From Pyropia yezoensis (taxonomy: Eukaryota; Rhodophyta; Bangiophyceae; Bangiales; Bangiaceae), in NCBI GenBank assembly GCA_009829735.1, contig CM020619.1:8236375-8300374 (forward strand): a stretch of 64,000 bases of DNA, given 5' to 3'. Positions 45,538 through 55,896 of this stretch are shown in pieces (the first letter of the stretch is position 1; every line of letters starts with the position of its first letter). A model generated the notes under the pieces. It saw only the letters and a list, made by a program, of their open reading frames with translations, made no database searches and had not been told where the DNA came from. The position numbers and the translations under genes are program-made.

Positions 45538-46140
45538 TCTGGGCGGCTCCGACAGCGTCGCTCACGCTGGGGCGGGATGGAGGTGTGGTGTGTGTGGGGT
45601 GGGGCATGGTCGGGATGATGCACGTGGGGTCACGCGGCAGCTTGTCAGACGCTCGCTTGTGGGCCGCTGGTCAGGCTCTTTAGGAGCGTAGGCAGCCGAG
45701 GGGGTCGCGGGAGGCTAGAGCAGCAGCCATGACATGTGTTTTCCACCGGCGCGCCTCTTTCACTCAAGGATTGTGGCCCTGCCGGCTTCTTTCACGTCCA
45801 TTCGTCGTGCATGTCCACCCTCCGGTGCTCCGTCGCTCGCCCGTGCGTTCGCGCTACTTGCTACGTCTCCACTCAGACCGCCCGCGTTTTGGTACACACG
45901 CACGCTGGCGGTAGCACCAGCGGTGGCAGCAGCGAAGCTGCCGCGTTCCGTCCCGCCGGTCATAGCTGCAGCCACGTATCTCCGTCTGTGGATGCTTCTT
46001 ATGCTCCCCCTTCACAGTCGGATGCTACCCAGGATGCCATTGCTTTCTTCGTTGGCAGTGCCTGCAACCATCAGTGCTGTGATGGTCTCCAATCAATGCA
46101 GATAGCCTCAATGGAGAATCCTCCGTGCACCGCCCGGCAC
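45538..46140. other. Intergenic region between convergent RPS20 and CLC
   Basis: Contains the 3' untranslated regions of both genes and perhaps a short last exon of CLC (see CLC entry). Small overlapping ORFs (up to 191 codons) look like shadows. Confidence 0.5.
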
Positions 46141-49005
46141 TTACCTCCGCCCTCGCCGATTGCCCGCGTACTCGGCTGCCCGCTGCTCCTGGGCCTCCAC
46201 GTCAGCCGCGGGCAGCCCTGGGACGCCTGGTGCAACGGGCGTGCCCGTCCGTCCCGCCTCGGTGTGCGCCTCGACGCCATCGCCCATCGAAAAGGTGAAG
46301 TCGATAAATGAAGCGAGCGTCAGCTGGCCGACCAATTCCCCCCCCGACGTGACGTAGATGGACGTCATGCCAATCATCCGAAAGTAGTGCTGTATCTTCC
46401 AGTACGGTGTCACCGCGGGGATGCTGAACGGCGCGCCGTCCACGACCGCGCACCCCACCGCGGGGTCGTAGGACGCCAGTAGCGGGACACTGCCTTCCGC
46501 CTCCTCGGCCCCTGCGGCTCGCGCGGCAGCCCGGCCACGGCTGCTGCGGCGCCGACTAGGCCCGCCAACGGCACCGTACGACTGGAGCGAGTTGCTAGGT
46601 GGCGGCGGCAGAGCCGCCTGCAGGTCCCATCGGCTGATGGAACCGAGCAACTGGCGGTTGTCCAACGAGTTCACAACCGCACAAACTGGCCAGTTGCCCA
46701 CCGCCAGAAGCCGTCGCACGTCACCCACGGAGCTGCCTCGCCAGACGATGGGAAAGGAGCGGTCCATCACATCCGCTGCGGTCACACCAGCGACAGCGTC
46801 GTGGAAGGCCCTGTTCTCGGACGGGTACCTGTCGCGGCCGCCGAGCAAGAATGGCAGTCGCCGCTTCTTGATAATCTCAGAAAACAGGTCGCACGTGAGG
46901 CACTTACTGACGGTGTAGGCCACCACAGACACCGTCGCCAGTGGTAGGATATTGAGAGAGCCGTTGGTCAGCTCCAGGAAAACCACCGCCACACTGGCCA
47001 AGTGAAGTGTACCCGTCGTCACCCCAGCAGCTCCAAGGATGGCAGTCGCGCGGGGGTCCACAAAGCTCCACCCAAACGTCTGTCGCAGGAGTTCCCCGTA
47101 CGCGCGACCAAAGAGGGCCCCCAGTTCAAAGATGGGCATAAAAGTGCCTACCGGCACGGGCAGGATGAGACACACGCCGGTGAGAAAAAACTTGAGCATC
47201 GTTGCGACCACCAACGATACGGGCGACAATGCCCAAGTAGGAAGGGGAAGCCAGCCGGGCATTGACACAAACGAGATGGGCTTGGCCTCGTCGTTGAACA
47301 TGCTCATTACACCCGCCTTTTGGTCCTGCCACATGACGCCACCGACGACGTAACACAACACCGTGTGGAGCACAGTCCAGCACACCATCAGGGCGGTGCC
47401 TTTAGACGGCGAAGAAGAGGGGAAGTTGCCGACGCGCCACGAGTAGGAAGCAGAAGTGTAGGCAACCAGGCGCGCGCCAATGACGCCGCACAGAACCCCG
47501 AGCACCAGGTAGGAAGACATTTTTGCGAGCTGCGACTCGTGCAGGTCCGTCGCGTCATTGAAGTTAGCCTGAAAAAACGTCACCGAGTCGGCCTGAAAGA
47601 AGAGGACGACCAAGAAGTAGCCACATAGGGAGCAGTATAGTGCCATGGGCAACCAGTGAGAGTAATAAAAGGTTGCCATAAGCTCAATGGACATGAGAAC
47701 GCCACCAAGGGGCGCCCCGAACGTAGCACCCACCCCGGCCGCCATGGCCGCACTGATGGCACTGAGCTGCGCAGTCGCCGACCGGGAGAGGGAAGAGAAA
47801 CGACGGCAGCGGCATACAAGCGCGGCAATCATGCCGCTCATATGCACAAATGGTCCCAGCTTGCCAATGCTCATCCCCGACGCAAGCGACAGGGACAGGC
47901 CTGCGCCCTTGGCGCCAAGGGTGCGCGCCGACAGGGCGGCGGGCATAAAAGCGCCTGACAGCACGCACTTCATCTCAGGAATGCCAGAGCCGGTCGCGCA
48001 ATGGGGTGCGAGCAGGCGGACCAGCCAGAAGGAGCCCACCGCAAACGCCGTACGGATGGTGCAGGTCAGCAGGAAGGACAAGGACAGTAACGGCACAGCC
48101 CCGTCGGTGGGTGGCAGCACCGCTCGGGCCACCGCTGCTGGCACTGCCGCGGCCAGCGCGTCGGCCGCAGACGCCACAACGAGGCAGACGCCAAACGTGA
48201 GAGCCCCGATGAGTGCCAGGTACGTCACCGCGCCGGCCGGCAGCAGCGTGTTCTCGTCCGCCGGTCGGTGCCACGACCAGTCCCCCGGGCTTTCCTCGGC
48301 GGTAAGCGGCAGCTTCGAGGTCAAGTCGTCGGGGTCGTCGGGGGTGGCCGTGTCGGCCTTCTTGCGCGCGCCGAGCAACGGGGAGGCCGCGGCCACCGCA
48401 GCTGCCGCCTCGGCGGGGCCCGGCCCGGCGACATCCGCGGGGCCGTGTAAGCAATAACGCACCGCCCGCTGCATCCACCGCATCGGCGCGGGGCCGCCCT
48501 CGGACTGCGGGTCGGGGGCGAAACCCCACGCCGACGCCACCCGCTCGGCCGACAAGCCCGTCGCAAACGAGGTGCTCCCGCCCATTGCAGCACAGCTGCC
48601 AGAACCCCCCTGCCACGAGTGCTGGGAGGCCCCCCCGCCCCCCCCCACGCCACCCGCAGAGAAGGAGGCACCCCCAGATTCCACAGCGTCCGCCATGCTG
48701 CTCCCTCCATTGCTGCGACTGCCGCCGCTGCCGCTACTGCCGCTGGCGCCGCCGCCGCCGCCGCTGGAAGCCTGCCTCCCCGACTGCGCGCTGCTGCGGG
48801 AGAGCGCAGAGAGGGCATGCGTCAGGTGCGCCCCGTCAAGGGTGTCTAGGAAGACCACCGCCGGCTCGCGGTGGTTTGCCGTTGGCGACGGCGGCGAAGG
48901 CGCCTGCGCGGCCGCCTCCACCGCAGACGCGGCGCGTGCCGACGGAGAGCGGATGCCTAGCGGCGGCTGCGCGTCGGCCATGATGGCGCCTGCGGGAGCG
49001 CGCAA
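46141..49005 (-). CDS. CLC-family chloride channel with two CBS domains
   Basis: Predicted membrane anion channel of 954 residues, uninterrupted. Residues 1-240 are Ser/Gly/Ala-rich and probably cytosolic. The CLC membrane core spans about 250-690, with the anion-filter GSGIPEM (339-345), GKLGPFVHMSG from 381, GVLMSIELMATFY (435-447) and FMPIFELGALFGRAYGE. Two CBS domains follow (about 738-795, 858-905). At the gating position, where exchangers and most channels have Glu (GKEGP), residue 383 is Leu. At the proton-glutamate position residue 442 is Leu (SIEL, as in animal channels with SIEV). This suggests a passive channel, not an H+/Cl- exchanger. A second in-frame ATG lies at 48981. The TAA stop (46141-46143) lies inside a perfect splice donor (GAG|GTAAGTG), so an extra C-terminal exon is possible. 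Confidence 0.93.
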   Translation of the reverse strand: MRAPAGAIMADAQPPLGIRSPSARAASAVEAAAQAPSPPSPTANHREPAVVFLDTLDGAHLTHALSALSRSSAQSGRQASSGGGGGASGSSGSGGSRSNGGSSMADAVESGGASFSAGGVGGGGGASQHSWQGGSGSCAAMGGSTSFATGLSAERVASAWGFAPDPQSEGGPAPMRWMQRAVRYCLHGPADVAGPGPAEAAAAVAAASPLLGARKKADTATPDDPDDLTSKLPLTAEESPGDWSWHRPADENTLLPAGAVTYLALIGALTFGVCLVVASAADALAAAVPAAVARAVLPPTDGAVPLLSLSFLLTCTIRTAFAVGSFWLVRLLAPHCATGSGIPEMKCVLSGAFMPAALSARTLGAKGAGLSLSLASGMSIGKLGPFVHMSGMIAALVCRCRRFSSLSRSATAQLSAISAAMAAGVGATFGAPLGGVLMSIELMATFYYSHWLPMALYCSLCGYFLVVLFFQADSVTFFQANFNDATDLHESQLAKMSSYLVLGVLCGVIGARLVAYTSASYSWRVGNFPSSSPSKGTALMVCWTVLHTVLCYVVGGVMWQDQKAGVMSMFNDEAKPISFVSMPGWLPLPTWALSPVSLVVATMLKFFLTGVCLILPVPVGTFMPIFELGALFGRAYGELLRQTFGWSFVDPRATAILGAAGVTTGTLHLASVAVVFLELTNGSLNILPLATVSVVAYTVSKCLTCDLFSEIIKKRRLPFLLGGRDRYPSENRAFHDAVAGVTAADVMDRSFPIVWRGSSVGDVRRLLAVGNWPVCAVVNSLDNRQLLGSISRWDLQAALPPPPSNSLQSYGAVGGPSRRRSSRGRAAARAAGAEEAEGSVPLLASYDPAVGCAVVDGAPFSIPAVTPYWKIQHYFRMIGMTSIYVTSGGELVGQLTLASFIDFTFSMGDGVEAHTEAGRTGTPVAPGVPGLPAADVEAQEQRAAEYAGNRRGRR

Positions 49006-50143
49006 GCGCGAAGCAACGGGGCAGGTCGCTGGGCGAAAAAAAAAAGAGAGGCACCGCGGGAGCGCTGGGCAGGCGGCGGTGGGCAGTCGCTGGGGACCAC
49101 CGCACTAGTGCGCGCAGTACCGCATGCGGTGGTCAGTGTACTGCGTGACCACTCACTGACCGCAGGTCAATAAACTTAGCTCGCACGGTTGACTCCCGTG
49201 ACGGGGCGAGGGGATGGGGTCCCGTCCCTGCGCTTGCGGGAGAGGCCACCACCCTCAACAACACGGAAGCGGCGCTCTTCTTCTGCGATGCAAAGCTGCT
49301 CTCCATCCGGCTGATAGTTTGAGTGGGAAGTCAGATCCAGAACATTTGTCTCCATTCCTCCTCAGGAGAAGGGAGGAACAGAGCCGTCGTGTGAGAGGGA
49401 AAAAAACAACTTACTTAAACTGCCTGCAGTTCAGGCTGCCACGCGCCCCACCTCACGTTCGAGCGCGTCAACTGGGGAGCCCAATGTCCTGTATAGCACT
49501 GTAAAGGTCGGTCAGGAAATGTCGACCAGCTCAATGAGCCAATGAAAGCACAAACCACCCCACTGCAACCGCATGTGGCACAGAAGAGTCTGTGGCGCCA
49601 CGAACTCAGCCGCGCCCCCCCCGCGCCCTCCCCCGCGGCCTCCCCCCGCGGCCCCCCCCAACTGTTTCCGCTCTTTTCTTTCTTCCTGTTATTTGTTCCT
49701 TCCCGCTCGGGGGGCCACGCGTCAGCGACAGTGCCGCGGCTGTGGTTGGTGGGCTCTCCGTAACGCCTTTCGCGTGCGCGCGCGCGTTGCTGGTGGTGCG
49801 CGGAGGCCCGCCGTGCGCGGCGCACGCCGTCGCCGTTTCTTCTCCTCGTACCCTCCGCCCCCCGCCCCCCACATCACCGTCTTCCCTCGTCCGGAAGAGC
49901 CACTGGCTTGTGCCGGCCGCTGTACCCACTCCCCGGTCTCCATCCCCGCCCCACTCCGCCGCCGCGCGTTGACGCTCGCGTGCACGTACGTTACTCCCTC
50001 CCCCCCCTCCCCCGCTCCTTCTCCCTCCCCCCACCCCCCGACGCCTTCTCATCCGGGTGCGCGCGCGGCGGCACGCGCGCCCTCGCTCCCCCCCCTCCGT
50101 CCCTGCTCGCCCTTCCCCCCCCCCCTTCCCTTTCGTGGGTGGC
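49006..50143. promoter_or_regulatory. Shared upstream region of divergent CLC and transportin genes
   Basis: About 1.1 kb separate the two start codons. It contains CCGCATGCGG, a perfect 10-bp palindrome (about 49122), a TCAGTG/CACTGA pair around 49134-49160, and long C-rich pyrimidine tracts before the transportin ATG (49990-50130). No TATA box is evident. ORFs here are compositional. A bidirectional promoter is inferred only from the gene arrangement. Confidence 0.4.
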
Positions 50144-53100
50144 ATGGCTCTGATGACGGCTTCCCCCGTGGCGTGGACGCCAGACCCCGGTGGCCTCCGG
50201 CAGGTGGTGGTGATGCTCCGCGACTCGGCGTGTGGCTCCACGGCGGTGCAGGCACAGGTGTACGAGCGGCTGCGGTCACTTGCGCAACACGCCGAGTTTA
50301 ACAACTATCTCGCCTACATCCTCGCGCGCGGGCCCGCCGATGGCAGGTCAGCCAGTGCGCCCACGGCCGCATCGGCGTCGGCTGAGCCACGCGACGCGGA
50401 GGCGGTGGGCGTGCGTCAGGCGGCTGGGCTGCTGCTCAAGAACAACCTCAAGCGACTGTACAATTCGTTGCAGCCGCCCGTGCAGACCTACATTAACGGG
50501 GAGCTGCTGTCGGCCATTGGGGACGACTCAAAGCTCATCCGCTCGGCGGTGGCGGTTTGTATCACGGCTATTGTCAGCGAGGCTGGGCTGCAAGGTGTGT
50601 TCAGCTTTACTTTCGCCGTTCTTCCCCAACCTTTGTTCTCTTGTCTTTTTCTGTGGTTTCCTGGGTGTGTTTTTGTGCTCAGACGGCTAACACGCTCCCT
50701 TGCCACTTGCTGAATGTGCTTTCCTCCATTCTCACGTCGTTCGACGGCGAGGCTACCGGTATTTCCTTTAATATTATATCTGTTTGTTCCCTTGTCGCGT
50801 GTCCACTTCACCTGCTGCATATGTCCTCTTCCTCCCATGCTCTTTCGTGACTCTCAGTCTGGCCTGAGCTCCTCCCGTCCCTCATGCGCTGCCTTGACTC
50901 GTCGGCGACTTTTCAGGACGGCGCGCTGCATGCGCTCTCCACCATTTGTGAGCAGTCGCCATCACGGCTTGGGGAGGACCCGTCCCGGCCGCTCGATGCC
51001 ATCGTCCCCAAGCTCCTTTACTTTCTCCAACACCCGGCGCCCTCTGTGCGGAGCGTAGTTGTGCACATACTCTCACAATTTCTTCTACAGCTTCCTGCGG
51101 CCCTCACGCCCCACCTGCCGGCGTACCGGGATGCGCTGCTCAACTCGGCGGCAGATCCGTCACCTGATGTGCGACGGCGCGTGACGGCGGCGCTGCGGGT
51201 GCTACTGGATAGCCAGCCGGCAGTACTGTCGGGCGAAGCGCACTTGTCAGCGCTGGTATCAACGATGATGATGTCGTCGGCGGATAGAGACGCCTCGGTC
51301 GCGCTCGAAGCGTGCGAGTTTTGGTCGTCCATTGCGCCTGGCGTGACGCCCGCCGTCCGACCATTTCTTCGCCGTCTGTTGCCCATTCTTCTTGACAACA
51401 TGGTGTATGCATCGGATGACATTGCCGCCGTTGACGCAAGTGTTTCTGCCGATGACGCAGCGTTGCCCGACCGGCCTGAAGATGTTCGACCGTTCTTTCA
51501 CCACAGCCATTCGCATCGTGGTGGTAGTAGCGGCGGCGGTGGCGTCGGGACGGATCACAGCCCGCGGAAACCTGGGACGAGCTCGACCCCGCCAGAACGG
51601 GGGGCCGGTGCCGGCTACGATGCTGCCGACAGCGGCGAGAGCGACGTTGACAACGACGATATAGCCGATGACGACGACGCGTTTGGTGAGTGGAACGTGC
51701 GCAAGTGTTCCGCCGCCGGCCTTGACGCGCTGGCGCATAAATTTGGCGACGAGCTACTGCCGCACCTGCAACCTCTGCTGGAGGAGCGACTCACCGATAA
51801 TTCCCGGTGGTTGGTGCGGGAGTCGGCGGTGCTGGCGCTTGGCGCGATCGCCCAGGGTTGCTACAAGGGAATGGTTCCCAACCTCCCGCATCTGGTGCCT
51901 TTCCTCACTCGTCTGGTTGCGGACAGCTATCCACTGGTGCGCACGATTGCGTGCTGGTCGCTCTCTCGCTACGCGCGGTGGCTGGCCTCGCGTAAGGAGG
52001 ACGCGCTGCCCGCGGCGGCGAGTGTCCTCATTGCGCGTTTGACCGATTCGTCGAAGCGAGTACAGCAGGCGGCCTGCTCGTCTCTGGCGGTGTTACTTGA
52101 AGCAGCGGGCCCTGCGATGCAGCCTTACCTGCCGGCACTGCTGCCCGCCCTTACCGCTGCGTTTGATCAGTATCAAGCACGGAACCGGTTGGGCCTGTAC
52201 GATGCCACGAGTACACTGGCGGAATACATTGGGTACCCAGCGCTGGCAGATCCGTCGTTCTCCAGGGCCCTGTTGGCGCCTCTTGTGGTACGCTGGAATA
52301 TGCTGGTGGACTTTGACATGGACCTGTTGCCGCTGTTTGATTGCATCGCCCGAGTCGTGCGTGCGCTGATGGACAGAGCGCAGCCCTTCTCGGCGCCGCT
52401 CTTCTCTCGGGGCGTTCGGGTGCTGAATAATGTGGTAGTCCGCGCGTCGGCAGGTGACTCGGCCGATGGCGACGAGGAACGGGTGCTGTGCGCGCTAGAT
52501 CTGCTTAGCGCAGTCGTTACCGCGTTGGGTCCGCAAGCAGAGCCTCTGGTGGTTGTTGAGCCTGCACTCATTCCGCTGCTTGTGGCCATTGGCGATATTG
52601 CCCCGGCCGCTGGGGCGGCGCGGTCCAACAACGCCGCCCGGCATGCCAGCTCGGCTGCGTGTGGAGTGCTGGGTGAGCTTGCGCGCTCCCGCTCGCCCAG
52701 CTTGCTGAGGCATGCCAAGCTTGCCGACGTACTCGCTGTTCTTGCCTCTGCCACCGCCGGCGGTGACGCCACTGCCGCGTGGTCACTTGGTGAGGTGTGC
52801 CTCATGGTGGTGCAGGCTGACGGGGCAAGCGCGGCAGACAAGGCGGCCCTTCTCACCCCTCCGCTTTCTGGGATACTCCCGCCGTTGATGGCGGCTATCG
52901 TGGCGCGGCCGGCTGCAACGTTTGCGTCGGGTGACGAGGCGGTGACCGCGGCGGTGACATTATGTCGGTTGTCTTGGGCGCTGCCCGACCCTGTGGCACC
53001 TGCGCTTTGTGAAGTATTGCCGCTGGTGACGGCGGCTGTGGCGGCGGCGGAGCCTGGCCGCGAGCGCGCCGAAGCCGTCCACGGCCTGTGTGTGGCCGTC

Positions 53101-53322
53101 GGCTATAGCGTTGCCGATGCCCCTGGGGTGGCTGCGGGAATGGCAGGCTTTTGCGAGCTGGCCGCTGACTTTGGCATGACCCCAGAGGAGGTGGACGTGG
53201 TTCCTGTTGTGGCCACCGTGTTGTCGTCGTGGAAGGCCGCGACGGGTGCGGGGTGGGGCTCTTTTGTGACGGCCCTGTCCACCAACGTACGTGCGCAGCT
53301 TGGGGACCTGTACGGGTTGTGA
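50144..53322 (+). CDS. TNPO1: Transportin / karyopherin-beta2 nuclear import receptor, two exons
   Basis: HEAT-repeat importin that carries PY-NLS cargo into the nucleus with Ran-GTP. Exon 1 is 50144-50594 (M at 50144; GLLLKNNLKRLY matches the LILKNNVKAHF region of transportin-1). Exon 2 is 50858-53322. The GT-AG intron is 263 nt and phase 1. The spliced length is 972 codons (971 aa), against about 890 in animals. Family landmarks are VALEACEFW, the acidic H8-loop-type segment DVDNDDIADDDDAFGEWN (about 410-430), NVRKCSAAGLD, ACWSLSRYARW (about 515, an NLS-binding Trp region) and RNRLGLYDATSTLAEYIG. A Gly/Ser insertion precedes the acid loop. A 76-nt stretch inside the intron (about 50683-50758) could be an additional in-frame exon. 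The symbol is given by similarity. Confidence 0.93.
50595..50857 (+). other. Intron of the transportin gene
   Basis: Donor AAG|GTGTGT, acceptor CTCTCAG|TC. Splicing gives LQ-V-WPELLPSLMRCLD, matching the WPELL of plant and animal homologues. An alternative is two introns around a middle exon reading TANTLPCHLLNVLSSILTS. Confidence 0.8.
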
Positions 53323-53925
53323 TGGTCGCGGGCCCGTGTGGCGTATGATGTTCTCAGGTGCGCTCTCGTCACGGGAGCGAAGTGGATGGTGGCGGGGGTG
53401 GTCTCGGCCGCCCCTGACCAGGCACTGGTGTTGGTCGTTGCTCATGTTGCGCTTATGTCCATATTTTTATCGGCTCCCATTGATCGGCTGTTAGGTTGTT
53501 GCTTTCTGTTGTGCTTTGTGTTCCATGAACCAAATAGGTTGTTTTGGTTTGGATATTGTGCACGACCGCCGCGTACCTACTGAAGACAGTGAGGAAGAAG
53601 AACGTAAACAGGACGCCACCGTCATGGTGCAGTGATTGGGGGTCGCTGACGACAGTACTGAAAGTGGGCGTGTAGCGGGTGCCTCGTCAGGCATGGCCTG
53701 ACCTGCGCGACGTCATCGCCGTTTCCGACGGCGCGGGGGGGGCGGCTGGGCTGGCCCGGCAAAATGACCCCACTGTTGTTTGGATGGCGAACGCGCTGTC
53801 GCCAGCAGCATCTTTACAGTATGTATCTAGAATGTACAGTGTACATACCTGTGTACCGGAGCGTTGCGGGCGGCAGCCGGGGGGGCAGGCGATCCTGGGG
53901 GGGCGGTGCGGACCGGCGGCGGCCG
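53323..53925. other. Region downstream of transportin, no supported gene
   Basis: An 81-codon + frame from 53338 contains a hydrophobic stretch (LVLVVAHVALMSIFLSAPI) but no recognisable family. A pseudogene fragment of a transporter is conceivable. Otherwise this is 3' untranslated and spacer sequence. Confidence 0.35.
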
Positions 53926-54528
53926 ATGACCGTGGCTGCAGCCTACGCGGTCCTCCTTGGTTTGCTGGCCAGCCTCTGGTCGCTGGACAAGGTGTATGGG
54001 TAGCGGGACGTGTCGCTCGCGGTGGTCTTAATGGGGGTCCAGGGGGGGCTGCTTGCGCTCCTCGTTGGCCGGGTCGTCATACCTACCACCGTGTTGGCCG
54101 ACTGGGGGCTGGCCCCGTCGGCAGCACAGGCCGCGGCTGCGGAGGGTGGCTTGCGCGGCTGCGCCACGCCAGATCCGATCTCTGGCGGCGCCCTGGGCTG
54201 GGCGGCCACCAGTCGTCGGGTGGTGGCAGTGTGGCCGCAAGTCGTGGGCCTGATGTTCGGCTTCTACGCCACGGGAGGGACGGTTCTGCTGGGGGTGTTA
54301 GGCGTCCTGGTCTGTCTTCCTGTCGCCACCCCGCTGCTGGTCGCAGGCGCGGTCGTGGGGGTTTCGAGCGCGGGGGGGGTGGCTTTCCTCAGTTCCGCCA
54401 GAAGTGGCTCTGTCGCTGCCGCCCCGGCGCGAGGGGGGGGGGGGGGCGCTAGCGGCCGGGGGCACGACTCCATACCGCCGGGCACCCCGCAGCTGTCGCG
54501 CCAACAGATCAGTGGAAGGGCGGCGTAG
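53926..54528 (+). pseudogene. Candidate multi-pass membrane protein with an in-frame TAG
   Basis: From ATG 53926 one frame reads MTVAAAYAVLLGLLASLWSLDKVYG, a TAG stop at 54001-54003, then continues open in the same frame to the stop at 54526-54528. Four to five hydrophobic segments are seen: AAAYAVLLGLLASLW, VVLMGVQGGLLALLVG, VVGLMFGFYATGG, LLGVLGVLVCLP and LLVAGAVVG. The C-terminus is Gly/Ser-rich. I recognise no family. The preserved frame on both sides of the stop suggests a recent pseudogene, a sequencing error, or a gene starting at a downstream codon (M at 54031). Chance hydrophobicity in GC-rich DNA cannot be excluded. Confidence 0.35.
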
Positions 54529-55896
54529 TACGAAGGGGCGGCGGGGGTGAGGGATGGAGAGACTCAAAAGCGCCGCTGCCTCTGGGGAGGCTCAGCACGC
54601 GTTCGCTTGCCTCTTCAGCCGGCCCAGCCGCTTGTTGCTGCAGTGCATGGAAAAATGGACGCAGTCAACGTAAGGTCAAGTGAACATACACACCTCTGAC
54701 GCTGGTTGCTCGTCTGGGATGGGTGAGTATGTGTGCCTTACATTTCCACCAGCCTCCCCGAAGCCCCCCTCCCCCCCCCCCTGCACCTAAGTGGAAACAC
54801 CCCGCTGATGCTCAACGCGGAGGACCTTGTCCGTTTCACGACGACACAGCCCGTGCACCCACCTCGCAAGCACGAGGACCAGGGAGCCCCGGTTGTTAAT
54901 TGACCAGCCTGCAGCTGCGGGCGCCTCCATTCCTACTTCCATGACCACCACGACCTCGATCATCATCATCGATCCTTGCTGTAGAGCGCTGCGCGCCTGC
55001 GCGCGTTGTCCCTTCGCTTTGCCGCCTCTCCCTTTCTTTGTCAAAGTGGCCCAGCAAGGCCTCGGGGTGTGCTGCTTGTAGGGACTGCACGTATCGGAGG
55101 TGCTGCCCGCGAACCCCCTCATCCAGCGTCAGACGATCATCTTCTCGTGGTGTGCCCACGACAACGCTCAATTTGAACCGCCCCCGTGCCTTCGTGTGCT
55201 TGGTGGGGTCGGATTTTTCAGTCGCATCAAATATAAGATAGTTAAATCATCTCTTTCAAACCAGCCATAATACAAACTCTTCTGTTCAAAACAACAGATG
55301 AATACATAGCATTTTCTTGCTGAAATATAGAAAAGTCTAACAATTTGTGGACCGGGAGCTTCATCGGTCGGAACCCAAACACCGCAGCCGCTGCCCGGCT
55401 GCTGCAGTGCCGCCCCACAGACGCCCATTCAAACCAACCAACCACTTGCGCGGCTCGCGGCTGTGCAATACACACTTTTGGGTCACACATACGTCAACCT
55501 GTCCCACGTCCCCCACACGCCCCCTCTACTCCCTCCTCCTGGCGCTGCCATGCCAGTGTCGACGGCACGTGGTGGTCGCGCCAACCGCTGCCTGTGCAGA
55601 GCTGGACCGGATTTTGCCCCCCCTCTCAAGTCGCCGTCCGGCGCCGTGGCGCCCGTCGCCTCGCTCGTGGCTGCGCCAGGCCCCACCTGCCGGCCCCCCG
55701 CTCCGCGGCGTGGCCGCCCACGCCGTGCCTTGCCCTTTGCTCTGCTGCTCCCCTCTGCTTCCCCGCGAACCCCCGTTGCTCGCCAAGGCAGCCACCGCGC
55801 GCCTGGGTGACGTGCGCTCCATTGTCCCTTCCCGCCTGCTCTCCCTCTCCTCACCCGCCGCCCAGCCTCCCGCCGCCCCTTCTTCTTCTCCAAGCG
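54529..55896. other. Intergenic region with an AT-rich island, no supported gene
   Basis: A short minus-strand frame (54896-55171, 91 codons, LTLDEGVRGQHLRYVQSLQ) is the only natural-looking translation, and I cannot assign it. Bases about 55225-55345 are distinctly AT-rich in a GC-rich setting (ATAAGATAGTTAAATCATC and similar) and might be a 3' untranslated region or an inserted remnant. The C-rich stretch 55500-55896 is the likely 5' region of the next gene. Confidence 0.35.

Noticed and set aside
48572-49108. 178-codon + ORF opposite the CLC N-terminus
   Set aside because: Pro/Ala-rich shadow of a Ser/Gly-rich coding stretch.
49573-50304. ORFs of 230-240 codons on both strands upstream of transportin
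   Set aside because: Pro/Arg-rich frames in C-rich leader sequence. The real start of transportin is at 50144.
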